DNA from: Methanothrix sp.
GTDB taxonomy: Archaea > Halobacteriota > Methanosarcinia > Methanotrichales > Methanotrichaceae
DNA length: 6,506 nt
Direction of reading: 5' to 3'
Assembly: GCA_012798025.1 (NCBI GenBank)
Contig: JAAZNX010000178.1
Coordinates: 1-6,506, forward strand
The notes beneath the pieces are model-generated. The model saw only the letters and a program-made list of their open reading frames with translations. It did not search any database and was not told the DNA's origin. The position numbers were made by a program, and so were the translations under genes. The first letter of the stretch is position 1. Each line of letters begins with the position of its first letter. Of the stretch, positions 1 to 5,729 are shown in pieces.

Positions 1-1026
1 CCAGAGTACAACGGCGTTCGTTTCAGAACAGGCGACGGCTATGGTCTGCTCTACCAGGAGTCGTCCATCATGAGGTTCTACCGTGAAGGCGGCTTTCTCT
101 CTGGAATTGGTCGAGAGATCGCCCGCTCGCCCGATGGGGCCATCGAGAGGTACAGGCAGTATGTAGCAAGAAAGCTCAACATTTTGCGATCGCTGAAAAT
201 AGTCCTGGACATGGGCAATGGTTCTGCCTGCACCATGAACTCATTTTACGAGAAACTTGGATTTGATTCTATCGTGATGAACGGCAACATGAATGGCAGC
301 TTCCCGGGCCGTGGGCCCGCCCCAAATGAAAAATCCCTCGTGCCTGCCTGTCAGGTCGTAGTTGACAGCGGGGCCGACTTTGGAGTGGGCTTTGACCCGG
401 ATGCAGATCGAGGAATCGTCATCGATGACAGGGGCAGGGTATTGCCGCCAGAAAAGGTGGCCATAATCATAGCTCGCCGCAGGTACAAGTCGGGCGATTT
501 GGTCATATCGGGTTTCGATTGTTCCATGATCCTTGAGCGCGAGCTGGAAAAGGATGGCATAAAGGTGTTGAGGGAGAAGGTGGGAGATGTCTTCGTGGCC
601 AACCGGGTCAAGAACGAAAGGGCGGTTTTAGGGGTAGAGCGCAGCGGCCACTTCTTCTTGCCGGAGTTTCAGTATTCTGACGACCCATTTGCCATGAGCC
701 TGGCCCTAGGCGAGATCATCTCAGAAGGTGAAAAGCTTTCCACGCTCGCGGATCAGATACCGGATTATCCCTACAAGCAAATAAGCATCTGCCTCAGTGA
801 AGAGCCGGTGGAAGTCATGCTGCGGCTGAAAGACGCTCTGGCAAGGCAGGAGCCAGATACCACCGACGGGCTGAAGATCACAACCGAGAGCCATAGCATC
901 CTCATCAGGCCCAGCAACACTGAGCCCATTTTGAGGTTATACATCGAAACGGCCATGGATGATATGAAAGAACTGGAGGAGCGTTATTTGCAGATCATAC
1001 ACAAGGCCATGAGAAAAGCTATTTAA
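1..1026 (+). CDS. Phosphomannomutase/phosphoglucomutase family protein (alpha-D-phosphohexomutase), 5'-truncated by the window
   Basis: This enzyme family interconverts hexose 1- and 6-phosphates in the cytoplasm and so supplies nucleotide-sugar synthesis. The frame is open from base 1, and its first residues, PEYNG, are the tail of the family's catalytic phosphoserine loop (TASHNPxxYNG). The catalytic serine therefore lies just left of the window. The visible part is 341 residues, so about 100 N-terminal residues are missing compared with the usual 430-460. The Mg-binding loop DPDADR is at visible residues 132-137 (394-411). The sugar-specificity loop VERSGH is at 212-217, followed by FFLPEF. 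The C-terminal phosphate-binding loop RPSNTEP is at 303-309 (907-927). All the motifs that can be seen are intact. Substrate choice (mannose, glucose or glucosamine phosphate) cannot be read with confidence. The next gene, an AglJ-like glycosyltransferase, starts 50 nt downstream on the same strand, which fits a role in glycan precursor supply. An internal ATG at 70 is not the true start. Confidence 0.93.
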   Translation, partial: PEYNGVRFRTGDGYGLLYQESSIMRFYREGGFLSGIGREIARSPDGAIERYRQYVARKLNILRSLKIVLDMGNGSACTMNSFYEKLGFDSIVMNGNMNGSFPGRGPAPNEKSLVPACQVVVDSGADFGVGFDPDADRGIVIDDRGRVLPPEKVAIIIARRRYKSGDLVISGFDCSMILERELEKDGIKVLREKVGDVFVANRVKNERAVLGVERSGHFFLPEFQYSDDPFAMSLALGEIISEGEKLSTLADQIPDYPYKQISICLSEEPVEVMLRLKDALARQEPDTTDGLKITTESHSILIRPSNTEPILRLYIETAMDDMKELEERYLQIIHKAMRKAI

Positions 1027-1070
1027 TGAGCCTCATCCGTCAGGCCAAAATACAACCGGTACAGAGCTGA
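1026..1070 (+). other. Possible 14-codon leader ORF between the mutase and aglJ
   Basis: An ATG at 1026-1028 overlaps the TAA stop of the upstream mutase by one base (TAATG) and opens a 14-codon frame (MSLIRQAKIQPVQS) ending at TGA 1068-1070. It is in the same frame as the following glycosyltransferase, whose TTG start is only 6 nt past this stop. The geometry suits translational coupling: termination at the mutase stop, reading of the minicistron, then reinitiation at the weak TTG. It could equally be chance, or the remnant of a longer N-terminus. No peptide function is recognised. Confidence 0.25.
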
Positions 1071-1076
1071 GCCTGC

Positions 1077-1988
1077 TTGAGTTACCAAGACGTCTGCGTC
1101 CTCATACCGACCCTCAACGAAGAGGAGTCCATCGAATCAGTGATCCGAGAATTCCGAGCCATGGGCTTCGAGAACATACTGGTTGTGGACGGCCACAGCA
1201 CAGACGCAACGGTGTCAAAGGCTGAAAATGCTGGTGCTCGCGTAGTCCTTCAGTCGGGATCCGGCAAAGGTCAAGCGCTAAAAGAGGTCTTTGAGACAAT
1301 TGAGCAGCCGTATATACTTTTGATTGACGGCGATGGGACGTATCTGCCTTCAGAGGCTTTTATGCTTCTGGACCCTGTGTTCAAGGGCAGAGCAGACCAC
1401 GTAGTGGGCAACAGGTTCGGCCACTTGAAGGGCGGTGCGCTCAAGCGCCTGAACATGTTCGGCAACAAAATCATCAACCGCTTTTTCGTTTATATCTACG
1501 GCGTTCATCTTAAAGACATCCTCTCAGGGTACCGGGCCTTCACGACAGATGGCATACGCCTTCTGGAACTCTCCACGCCGGGATTTGAGATCGAGTCGGA
1601 GATGACGATTGAGAGCGTGAAAAAGGGATTGCGCATCATGGAGATTCCGATCACCTACATGCCAAGGCCTACCGGCACGAAGACCAAGCTCAATCCATTT
1701 CGAGACGGGTTGAAGATAGCCATCACGATATTCAGAATGGCAAAGACCGAGAATCCCATGTTCTTCTTCGGCCTGATCGGCTCCATATTTGGTGCAGTCG
1801 GATTTTTGATCGGCCTTTATGTGGCAAGAGACTGGATCAACTGGCGCATAGAGCACATCCCCCTCACAATTTTAACGGCGATATTGATAATCGTAGGCTT
1901 TCAGCTATTTCTCATCGGCATTCTTGGAGATATGATGGCTTCTTTGCACAGAGAGATGATGCGAGAGATCTTTCGAAGACGCAAATAG
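1077..1988 (+). CDS. aglJ: AglJ-like dolichol-phosphate glycosyltransferase, GT2 family, with two C-terminal membrane helices
   Basis: The product belongs to glycosyltransferase family 2 and closely resembles archaeal AglJ. In haloarchaea AglJ transfers the first sugar from a nucleotide sugar to dolichol phosphate at the inner face of the membrane, starting N-glycan assembly for S-layer proteins. It has 303 residues. The N-terminal GT-A domain carries DVCVLIPTLNE at 5-15, VVDGHSTDAT at 36-45, GSGKGQA at 61-67, and the metal/nucleotide motif DGDGTY at 84-89. VGNRF is at 110-114 and the acceptor-region motif DILSGYRAF at 147-155. Two hydrophobic helices follow at about 228-249 and 262-284, with a basic tail ending RRRK. 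The start is TTG at 1077: an in-frame TGA at 1068-1070 blocks anything further upstream, the next in-frame ATG is inside the catalytic domain, and SYQDVCVLIPTLNE is where family members begin. The ribosome binding site is weak (GAGCTGAG). It is probably cotranscribed with the mutase. The family is certain; the exact sugar and the AglJ role are inferred from similarity. Confidence 0.85.
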   Translation: MSYQDVCVLIPTLNEEESIESVIREFRAMGFENILVVDGHSTDATVSKAENAGARVVLQSGSGKGQALKEVFETIEQPYILLIDGDGTYLPSEAFMLLDPVFKGRADHVVGNRFGHLKGGALKRLNMFGNKIINRFFVYIYGVHLKDILSGYRAFTTDGIRLLELSTPGFEIESEMTIESVKKGLRIMEIPITYMPRPTGTKTKLNPFRDGLKIAITIFRMAKTENPMFFFGLIGSIFGAVGFLIGLYVARDWINWRIEHIPLTILTAILIIVGFQLFLIGILGDMMASLHREMMREIFRRRK

Positions 1989-2013
1989 TTTGGGCTTGAG
2001 CCGGCATTTGGTT

Positions 2014-2100
2014 GATGATGGCGGAAAGGCTGATGGAAAGTTTGATTAGGCTGCATCCAGATCATCAGCCATCATCGTGATTAGTGTGTTTTTATTTTTT
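2014..2100 (+). terminator. Probable transcription terminator after aglJ: dyad plus T-rich tract
   Basis: GATGATGGC at 2014-2022 is matched perfectly by GCCATCATC at 2068-2076. A competing stem pairs GGCTGATG (2028-2035) with CATCAGCC (2063-2070). A T-rich run (TTTTTATTTTTT, 2089-2100) follows within 13 nt. In archaea a T-run on the coding strand is the main intrinsic termination signal, and it is placed as expected for the end of the mutase-aglJ transcript. The role of the dyad is less certain than that of the T-run. Confidence 0.55.
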
Positions 2101-2160
2101 CGCATTTTCAGATATTCTTATAAAATTTTAAGACAAAAAACCACATCTTGTCAAAAAGAA

Positions 2161-2168
2161 TTTATACT
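2161..2168 (+). promoter_or_regulatory. Candidate TATA box for the winged-helix/prenyltransferase unit
   Basis: TTTATACT lies in a markedly AT-rich stretch (about 2085-2200) that separates this unit from the aglJ terminator. By archaeal spacing, transcription would begin near 2190, leaving a leader of about 26 nt before the ATG at 2216. The same TTTATAC core occurs ahead of the zinc-ribbon gene at 6416. Two other AT-rich candidates, TTATAAAAT near 2116 and AAATAAATTAA near 2181, cannot be excluded. Confidence 0.45.
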
Positions 2169-2215
2169 ATGACTATATCAAAATAAATTAAGTTTAATCC
2201 TGGTTTGTGATTACG

Positions 2216-2527
2216 ATGCCAAGAAAGATGGGAGAGATTCCTGCAAACAGCTTCTCAGCCCTGCAAGAGAGAGCACTAAGTCTAATCGGCTCAACATCAG
2301 ACGGCCTTCTTCAGTCGGAGCTCCGAAGGCTTTTATGTATCGATAGCAGCAGGTGCTCGAAGGTTGTCTCCAGAATGCTGTCTGCAGGCCACGTCTACAG
2401 GGAGAAGGTCCCTTCAAGCAGCACTTATCGCATCAGGCTGTCTCACCAAACCGGCAAGGCCACAAGGTTTAGCTACATCGATAGATACTTAACTGAGATC
2501 TATCTGCTATACGTGACACGCTCTTAG
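2216..2527 (+). CDS. Small winged helix-turn-helix protein, probable transcriptional regulator
   Basis: This is a 103-residue protein with a single recognisable fold, a MarR-like winged helix. Numbered from the ATG at 2216, a helix-turn-helix spans about residues 27-55: LLQSELRRLL, then the turn ID, then the recognition helix SSRCSKVVSRML. A wing follows (GHVYREKVPSSSTYRIRL, about 58-75). The remaining 28 residues are basic and then aromatic-rich, ending YLTEIYLLYVTRS, and could form a dimerisation helix. No ligand-binding domain or cysteine cluster is visible. I chose ATG 2216 because GTGAT at 2207-2211 could act as a ribosome binding site. A GTG start at 2207 would add three residues, and an ATG at 2228 is also possible. 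The prenyltransferase gene begins 16 nt downstream, so the two are almost surely cotranscribed. DNA binding is inferred from the fold; the target is unknown, with autoregulation or control of the lipid gene the simplest guesses. Confidence 0.78.
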   Translation: MPRKMGEIPANSFSALQERALSLIGSTSDGLLQSELRRLLCIDSSRCSKVVSRMLSAGHVYREKVPSSSTYRIRLSHQTGKATRFSYIDRYLTEIYLLYVTRS

Positions 2528-2543
2528 TTGAGGCAGACCCCGT

Positions 2544-3380
2544 ATGGGTATAGAGACTTTGAGGGCATTCTGGGAGATTTTGCGTCCGCTAAACTGCACA
2601 ATGGCAGGTGTAGCTGCCGTCATCGGAATGGCAATCGCTCTGAGCCTTGATTTCAGGATTTTAATCTTGATTTTCCTGGCAGTTTTCTTGATCACTGGAG
2701 CTGGCAACGCCGTTAACGATTACTACGATCGAGCGATAGATGCCGTCAACAGGCCTAACAGGCCAATACCAAGCGGTCGAATAGGTTCCAAGACGGCCCT
2801 CATCTATTCGCTAATCCTTTTTGCAGCGGGCTGCATTGTGGCGGGTGTTGTGAATCGGATCTGCTTGGAGGTGGCAGTCCTCAACTCAGCTCTGTTGATC
2901 TTTTACGCCCGGAACCTCAAGGCCACACCACTCGCAGGAAACATCTGCGTGGCTTTTCTGACGGGCTCAGCCTTCCTCTTCGGAGGCGGCGCAGCTGGTG
3001 TAGCTGGGCTGCTGGCAAACCAGGTTCCCTTTCTCCTCTCCTTTTTGGCGACCATGAGCAGGGAGATCATGAAGGACGTCGAGGACATGGAGGGAGACCG
3101 CCTGGGAGGAGCAAAGACGCTTCCAATCTTGGCAGGAGTGCGGACAGCATCGGCCATAGCAGCTGCCTTTGCCGCTCTTGCGGTGGCACTGAGCTTCACT
3201 GCACCCTTTGGTGTAGCGTACCTGGCAGTAGTGATTGTCGCAGATCTCCTCTTCCTGGCCTCAATCATGATTATGGCCAGGGGAAATGCCGCAGGATCGC
3301 AGAGGGCGCTGAAGATGGGAATGGCATTCGCCCTGGCGGCGTTCCTTGCTGGAGCACTGCACCAAATGAAGCTCTTATGA
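2544..3380 (+). CDS. Digeranylgeranylglyceryl phosphate synthase (UbiA-family prenyltransferase)
   Basis: This integral membrane enzyme (geranylgeranylglycerol-phosphate geranylgeranyltransferase, EC 2.5.1.42) adds the second geranylgeranyl chain from geranylgeranyl diphosphate to geranylgeranylglyceryl phosphate, completing the diether core of archaeal membrane lipids. The 278 residues match the usual family length. The first Asp-rich motif, NDYYDRAID, is at 58-66, followed by NRPNRPIPSGRI. The YARNLKATPLAGN stretch at 121-133 and the second Asp-rich motif DVEDMEGD at 178-185, followed by KTLPI, are typical of the archaeal lipid branch rather than of quinone or heme prenyltransferases. Hydrophobic helices cover most of the remainder (for example about 19-52, 86-120, 133-170, 203-245 and 255-274). 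ATG 2544 is preceded by TGAGG at 2529-2533. The gene is second in a unit with the winged-helix protein, and its stop lies 4 nt from that of the convergent gltX. Confidence 0.92.
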   Translation: MGIETLRAFWEILRPLNCTMAGVAAVIGMAIALSLDFRILILIFLAVFLITGAGNAVNDYYDRAIDAVNRPNRPIPSGRIGSKTALIYSLILFAAGCIVAGVVNRICLEVAVLNSALLIFYARNLKATPLAGNICVAFLTGSAFLFGGGAAGVAGLLANQVPFLLSFLATMSREIMKDVEDMEGDRLGGAKTLPILAGVRTASAIAAAFAALAVALSFTAPFGVAYLAVVIVADLLFLASIMIMARGNAAGSQRALKMGMAFALAAFLAGALHQMKLL

Positions 3381-3384
3381 TCTT

Positions 3385-5064
3385 TCAGCGGTGTGCAAAG
3401 TAAGCTATAATCGGCTCGCCGAGCCGATTGATCCGCACAAATCCGTAGCGCTCAAACTGCACTACCCTGTCCAGTTCATTGGCTATTCCTGTCTCGCCCA
3501 CGCCCTCGTCGATACCATCCGGCTTCATCACCTTCACAGCCACGCCGCTTGCTGGCGCCCAGTGGATGATCTTCATCCTCTTGCCCACATCCCTGCCTTC
3601 GAAGCGCGCCCTTGCTGGCTTGAGGCTCAAAATCTCCACATTGCACAGGTCCTTCAGCCGAATCCGATCTCCTATTTTCAGGCCCTCGAGATCGCTGTGA
3701 CAGATGAAGACCTTGTTTTTAGCCGGTATCTCCCTGTATCCTCTGTCTATAGCAGGATGCAGCGGTGCTTTTGCCGTAGCTGGAACATCGCCCTCTATTT
3801 GTAGTTCGACTGGATTCCATACGAAAAAGTAGCGGTTGGCTTCGAGATCTATGAGCTTTCTATTCTCCGCATAGATGGAATCCATGCTGATGGCAATGTC
3901 CGTCTCGCCCACGCCAAGGTCTATCATGAATTTGCGTAGAGCCTCTGGCCGAATGCCCCGACAGCGCATGGCTCGCACTGTAGGCACCCTGGGATCGTCC
4001 CAGCCGGTATACTCACCTGCCTCGATGGCCTTGCGCAGCTTGCTGGTGCTGAAAGATCCAAACTGATGGATCCTGATCCTGCCCCAGTGAATTACCTGTG
4101 GATACTTCCAGCCTAAATAATCGTAGAGATACTTCTGTCGGCTACCGCTGTCGGCCAGATCCTTGCCTCTCAGTATGTGAGTCGTGCCAAGCAAATGATC
4201 CTCCACAGCAGACTCGAAATCGAGCAGCGGCCAGACGCGGTACTTGCTACCTACCAGTGGATGAGGAGCCGAAACGATCCGGAAAGCTGGCCAGTCACGA
4301 ATGGCTGGATCCTTGTGGCCCATGTCAGTCTTGATCCTCAAAACCGCCTGGCCTTCGGCCAGAGTGCCATCGAGCATCTGCCTCCAGAGCTCAAGGTTCT
4401 TCTCCACCGTCTGATCCCTGTGCTCGCAGGGCACTCCTCTGTCCTTGTGCTCCTTAAAGACAGATTGCGGACAGCCACAGACATAAGCCCCGCCCTTCGA
4501 GATCAGCTCCTCGACTATCGGGTAGTATAGATCGATCCTCTCGCTTGCAGTTACCACCAAATCGGGCTTGGCATCCAGCCAAGCGCAGTCCTCCAGATAC
4601 CATCCGTAAGCCTCCGGCATGGGCCGCTTCTTCACGGGATCGGTGTCATCGAAGCGTATGATGAACTTGCCGCCGTACTTTTTGACATATTCTGAGTTTA
4701 CTATTATGCCTCGCGCACTGCCAAGCGTCGGCGGACCATTTGGATTTGGCGCAAAGCGCATGACTACGCCGCCACTTGCGCCTTGCAGGGCCGGTAGGCC
4801 TTTGTCGGGTTCTTTTTTCACTGAGAGCTCCACTAAAAGCTCGGGCGCGATGGCCTTCAGCTTCCTGTGCCACTCATCCGGGCCTGCCTTCTCTACCTCG
4901 GCCAGGACCTCTTTTACAAGTGGCGATACCTCCTTGGCCCGAGCTCGAAGCTCAGGATGCTCGCCCATGAGCTTGCCCATGACAGCTCCGGCGTTCGGAG
5001 CTGCCTTGTACTTCACTGCGTTCTGAAGCGCATACATCTCAATGAGCTCTCTTGTCTTATCCAT
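3385..5064 (-). CDS. gltX: Glutamyl-tRNA synthetase, archaeal type (probably non-discriminating)
   Basis: This class I synthetase charges tRNA-Glu. Archaea of this kind lack GlnRS, so it probably also misacylates tRNA-Gln for the GatDE amidotransferase (family knowledge). It has 559 residues. An N-terminal extension of about 100 residues precedes the Rossmann domain. The HIGH region reads PNPNGPPTLGSAR at 106-118, with TLGS where HIGH is expected. RFDDTDP is at 137-143. Cys196, Cys198, Cys213 and His215 form a probable zinc site. The KMSKS equivalent is STSKLRK at 339-345, followed by GWDDPRVPT, and a C-terminal beta-barrel anticodon-binding region closes the protein. The start is ATG 5064: GGGAGA (5077-5072) lies 7-8 nt ahead. 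A TTG at 5085 would add seven residues and place this ribosome binding site inside the gene, so I reject it. It lies 38 nt after the Nudix gene, probably in one transcript. Its 3' end converges on the prenyltransferase. Confidence 0.95.
   Translation of the reverse strand: MDKTRELIEMYALQNAVKYKAAPNAGAVMGKLMGEHPELRARAKEVSPLVKEVLAEVEKAGPDEWHRKLKAIAPELLVELSVKKEPDKGLPALQGASGGVVMRFAPNPNGPPTLGSARGIIVNSEYVKKYGGKFIIRFDDTDPVKKRPMPEAYGWYLEDCAWLDAKPDLVVTASERIDLYYPIVEELISKGGAYVCGCPQSVFKEHKDRGVPCEHRDQTVEKNLELWRQMLDGTLAEGQAVLRIKTDMGHKDPAIRDWPAFRIVSAPHPLVGSKYRVWPLLDFESAVEDHLLGTTHILRGKDLADSGSRQKYLYDYLGWKYPQVIHWGRIRIHQFGSFSTSKLRKAIEAGEYTGWDDPRVPTVRAMRCRGIRPEALRKFMIDLGVGETDIAISMDSIYAENRKLIDLEANRYFFVWNPVELQIEGDVPATAKAPLHPAIDRGYREIPAKNKVFICHSDLEGLKIGDRIRLKDLCNVEILSLKPARARFEGRDVGKRMKIIHWAPASGVAVKVMKPDGIDEGVGETGIANELDRVVQFERYGFVRINRLGEPIIAYFAHR
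3409..3429. repeat. Perfect palindrome, 10-bp arms with 1-nt centre, inside the 3' end of gltX
   Basis: AATCGGCTCG (3409-3418) and CGAGCCGATT (3420-3429) are exact reverse complements around a single C at 3419. The element encodes the residues NRLGEPI near the GluRS C-terminus, 22 nt before the gltX stop. It also lies 29 nt after the stop of the convergent prenyltransferase gene. Because it is symmetrical, both convergent transcripts could fold it. No T-run follows on either strand, so a standard terminator is not supported. Confidence 0.6.
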
Positions 5065-5071
5065 TGTTGGA

Positions 5072-5077
5072 TCTCCC
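5072..5077 (-). promoter_or_regulatory. gltX ribosome binding site (GGGAGA)
   Basis: Read on the minus strand, GGGAGA ends 7 nt before ATG 5064, which fixes that ATG as the likely start. The T-rich stretch just upstream (complement of 5078-5086) sits in the 38-nt gap after the Nudix stop. It could weakly terminate the Nudix message, but I see no separate gltX promoter with confidence. Confidence 0.65.
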
Positions 5078-5102
5078 AAAAACAAATTACCTTACTTTAA
5101 TT

Positions 5103-5513
5103 TTATTGTTTTGCATTTCTCTTGCCCGCCTTTTGCAGGGCATCGCCAATTATCTTTTCATGATCGAAAGCCAGTGGTGGGAGGCTCTGCAAAGGGAAGA
5201 TCTCAGCCGATCTTGCATCCGACCCCGATATCAGATCTCCACGACCCTCTGCAAGATATGCGACGGATACCACGTGCCCTCTGGGATCGCGCCCAGGGTC
5301 GGAGTAGATACCCACCAGATCCCTTAAAGTGATATCAAGGCCAGTCTCCTCTCGGGCCTCCCTTTTTACTGCATCCTCGACCGTCTCGCCAACCTCAACA
5401 AAGCCGCCAGGAAGGGCATAGCAGCCCTGGTATGGCTGATTGTACCGCTTTATGAGCACTATCCCTCCACGAAAGAGTATTACGGCATCTGCCGCCAGGA
5501 GAGGGGTTATCAT
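5103..5513 (-). CDS. Nudix hydrolase, ADP-ribose pyrophosphatase-like
   Basis: A single-domain cytoplasmic Nudix hydrolase that probably cleaves ADP-ribose to AMP and ribose 5-phosphate with Mg. Numbered from the ATG at 5513 it has 136 residues. PYQGCYALPGG precedes a perfect Nudix box, Gx5Ex7REUxEExGU, at 37-59 (GFVEVGE, then REAREETGL). A proline (SDPGRDPRGH) stands about 14 residues after the box, the spacing typical of ADP-ribose pyrophosphatases and of the related Methanocaldococcus enzyme. Two in-frame ATGs, 5519 and 5513, are separated by one codon. GGTGA at 5524-5520 directly abuts the first but is 6 nt from the second, so 5513 is preferred; the alternative adds MR. gltX follows after 38 nt. 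Substrate is inferred from motif spacing, and other nucleoside diphosphate derivatives remain possible. Confidence 0.9.
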   Translation of the reverse strand: MITPLLAADAVILFRGGIVLIKRYNQPYQGCYALPGGFVEVGETVEDAVKREAREETGLDITLRDLVGIYSDPGRDPRGHVVSVAYLAEGRGDLISGSDARSAEIFPLQSLPPLAFDHEKIIGDALQKAGKRNAKQ

Positions 5514-5519
5514 TCTCAT

Positions 5520-5524
5520 TCACC
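5520..5524 (-). promoter_or_regulatory. Nudix gene ribosome binding site (GGTGA)
   Basis: Read on the minus strand, GGTGA is the core complement of the archaeal 16S rRNA tail. Its 6-nt distance to ATG 5513, against 0 nt to ATG 5519, favours the second ATG as the start. A weak TATA-like GTAAATAAGC (complement of about 5536-5545) lies further upstream. If that were the promoter, the transcript would be nearly leaderless and the site would not be used. Confidence 0.5.
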
Positions 5525-5567
5525 ACAACCGAAATGCTTATTTACGACTGGAACCGTCACGTCATAC

Positions 5568-5624
5568 GGCAAAGGTCGATTATGGAATGTCCCTCCCTTA
5601 CCCTACATCCAATCGACCTTGGCT
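5568..5624. repeat. Extended imperfect hairpin in the divergent intergenic region
   Basis: AAGGTCGATT (5572-5581) pairs perfectly with AATCGACCTT (5611-5620). Pairing continues inward after a 2-nt bulge: GGA (5584-5586) with TCC (5608-5610), then, past one bulged A, TGT (5588-5590) with ACA (5605-5607). The loop is a pyrimidine-rich 14 nt (5591-5604). Outward, after one mismatch, GGC (5568-5570) pairs with GCT (5622-5624) including one wobble. This gives about 19 base pairs in total. It lies between the divergent Nudix and kinase genes, away from either start. It could be an RNA structure, a protein-binding dyad or a small RNA; the sequence does not decide. Confidence 0.55.
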
Positions 5625-5700
5625 ACAATGTTACCCGTCCTATGACCTATGGAATAACCTTTTCCGTGCCATGCTGCATTTCCCAGTCCGTCGAAGAGTC

Positions 5701-5708
5701 TAAAATAC
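5701..5708 (+). promoter_or_regulatory. Weak TATA-like box for the MfnE-like kinase
   Basis: TAAAATAC sits 22-29 nt upstream of ATG 5730, so archaeal spacing would start transcription at or very near that ATG and give a leaderless message. This fits the absence of a ribosome binding site before it. The match to a TATA consensus is modest. Confidence 0.3.
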
Positions 5709-5729
5709 ATGCTTGTTAATTCAAAGCCA

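Noticed and set aside
305..319. CGGGCC/GGCCCG hairpin with 3-nt loop inside the mutase gene
   Set aside because: Explained by the Gly/Pro/Arg codons of PGRGPAP; short, with no contextual reason for function.
1068..1070. TGA in frame between ATG 1026 and the aglJ reading frame as a possible recoded codon
   Set aside because: Selenocysteine use in methanogens is confined to a few lineages (Methanococcales and Methanopyrus) and no adjacent SECIS-like structure is evident. The glycosyltransferase core is complete from the TTG at 1077.
2013..2036. C/D box guide RNA: TGATGA at 2013 and CTGA at 2030 on the plus strand
   Set aside because: The CTGA overlaps the only candidate C' box (TGATGG) and no final D box follows at a suitable distance. 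The dyad and T-run explain the region better.
2315..2326. 12-bp perfect palindrome TCGGAGCTCCGA inside the winged-helix gene
   Set aside because: Lies in the helix-turn-helix coding sequence; an intragenic operator is possible but nothing else supports it, and palindromes of this size occur by chance.
3391..3804. Plus-strand open frame of 137 codons following the prenyltransferase
   Set aside because: Fully antisense to the conserved C-terminal part of GluRS, with no family resemblance.
4177..4530. Plus-strand open frame of 117 codons opposite gltX
   Set aside because: It is antisense to a highly conserved synthetase domain, has no recognisable motif, and is a by-product of codon bias in gltX.
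5065..5085. TTG 5085 as the gltX start
   Set aside because: It would put the GGGAGA ribosome binding site inside the coding region and adds a non-conserved FLGDPT segment; ATG 5064 is better supported.
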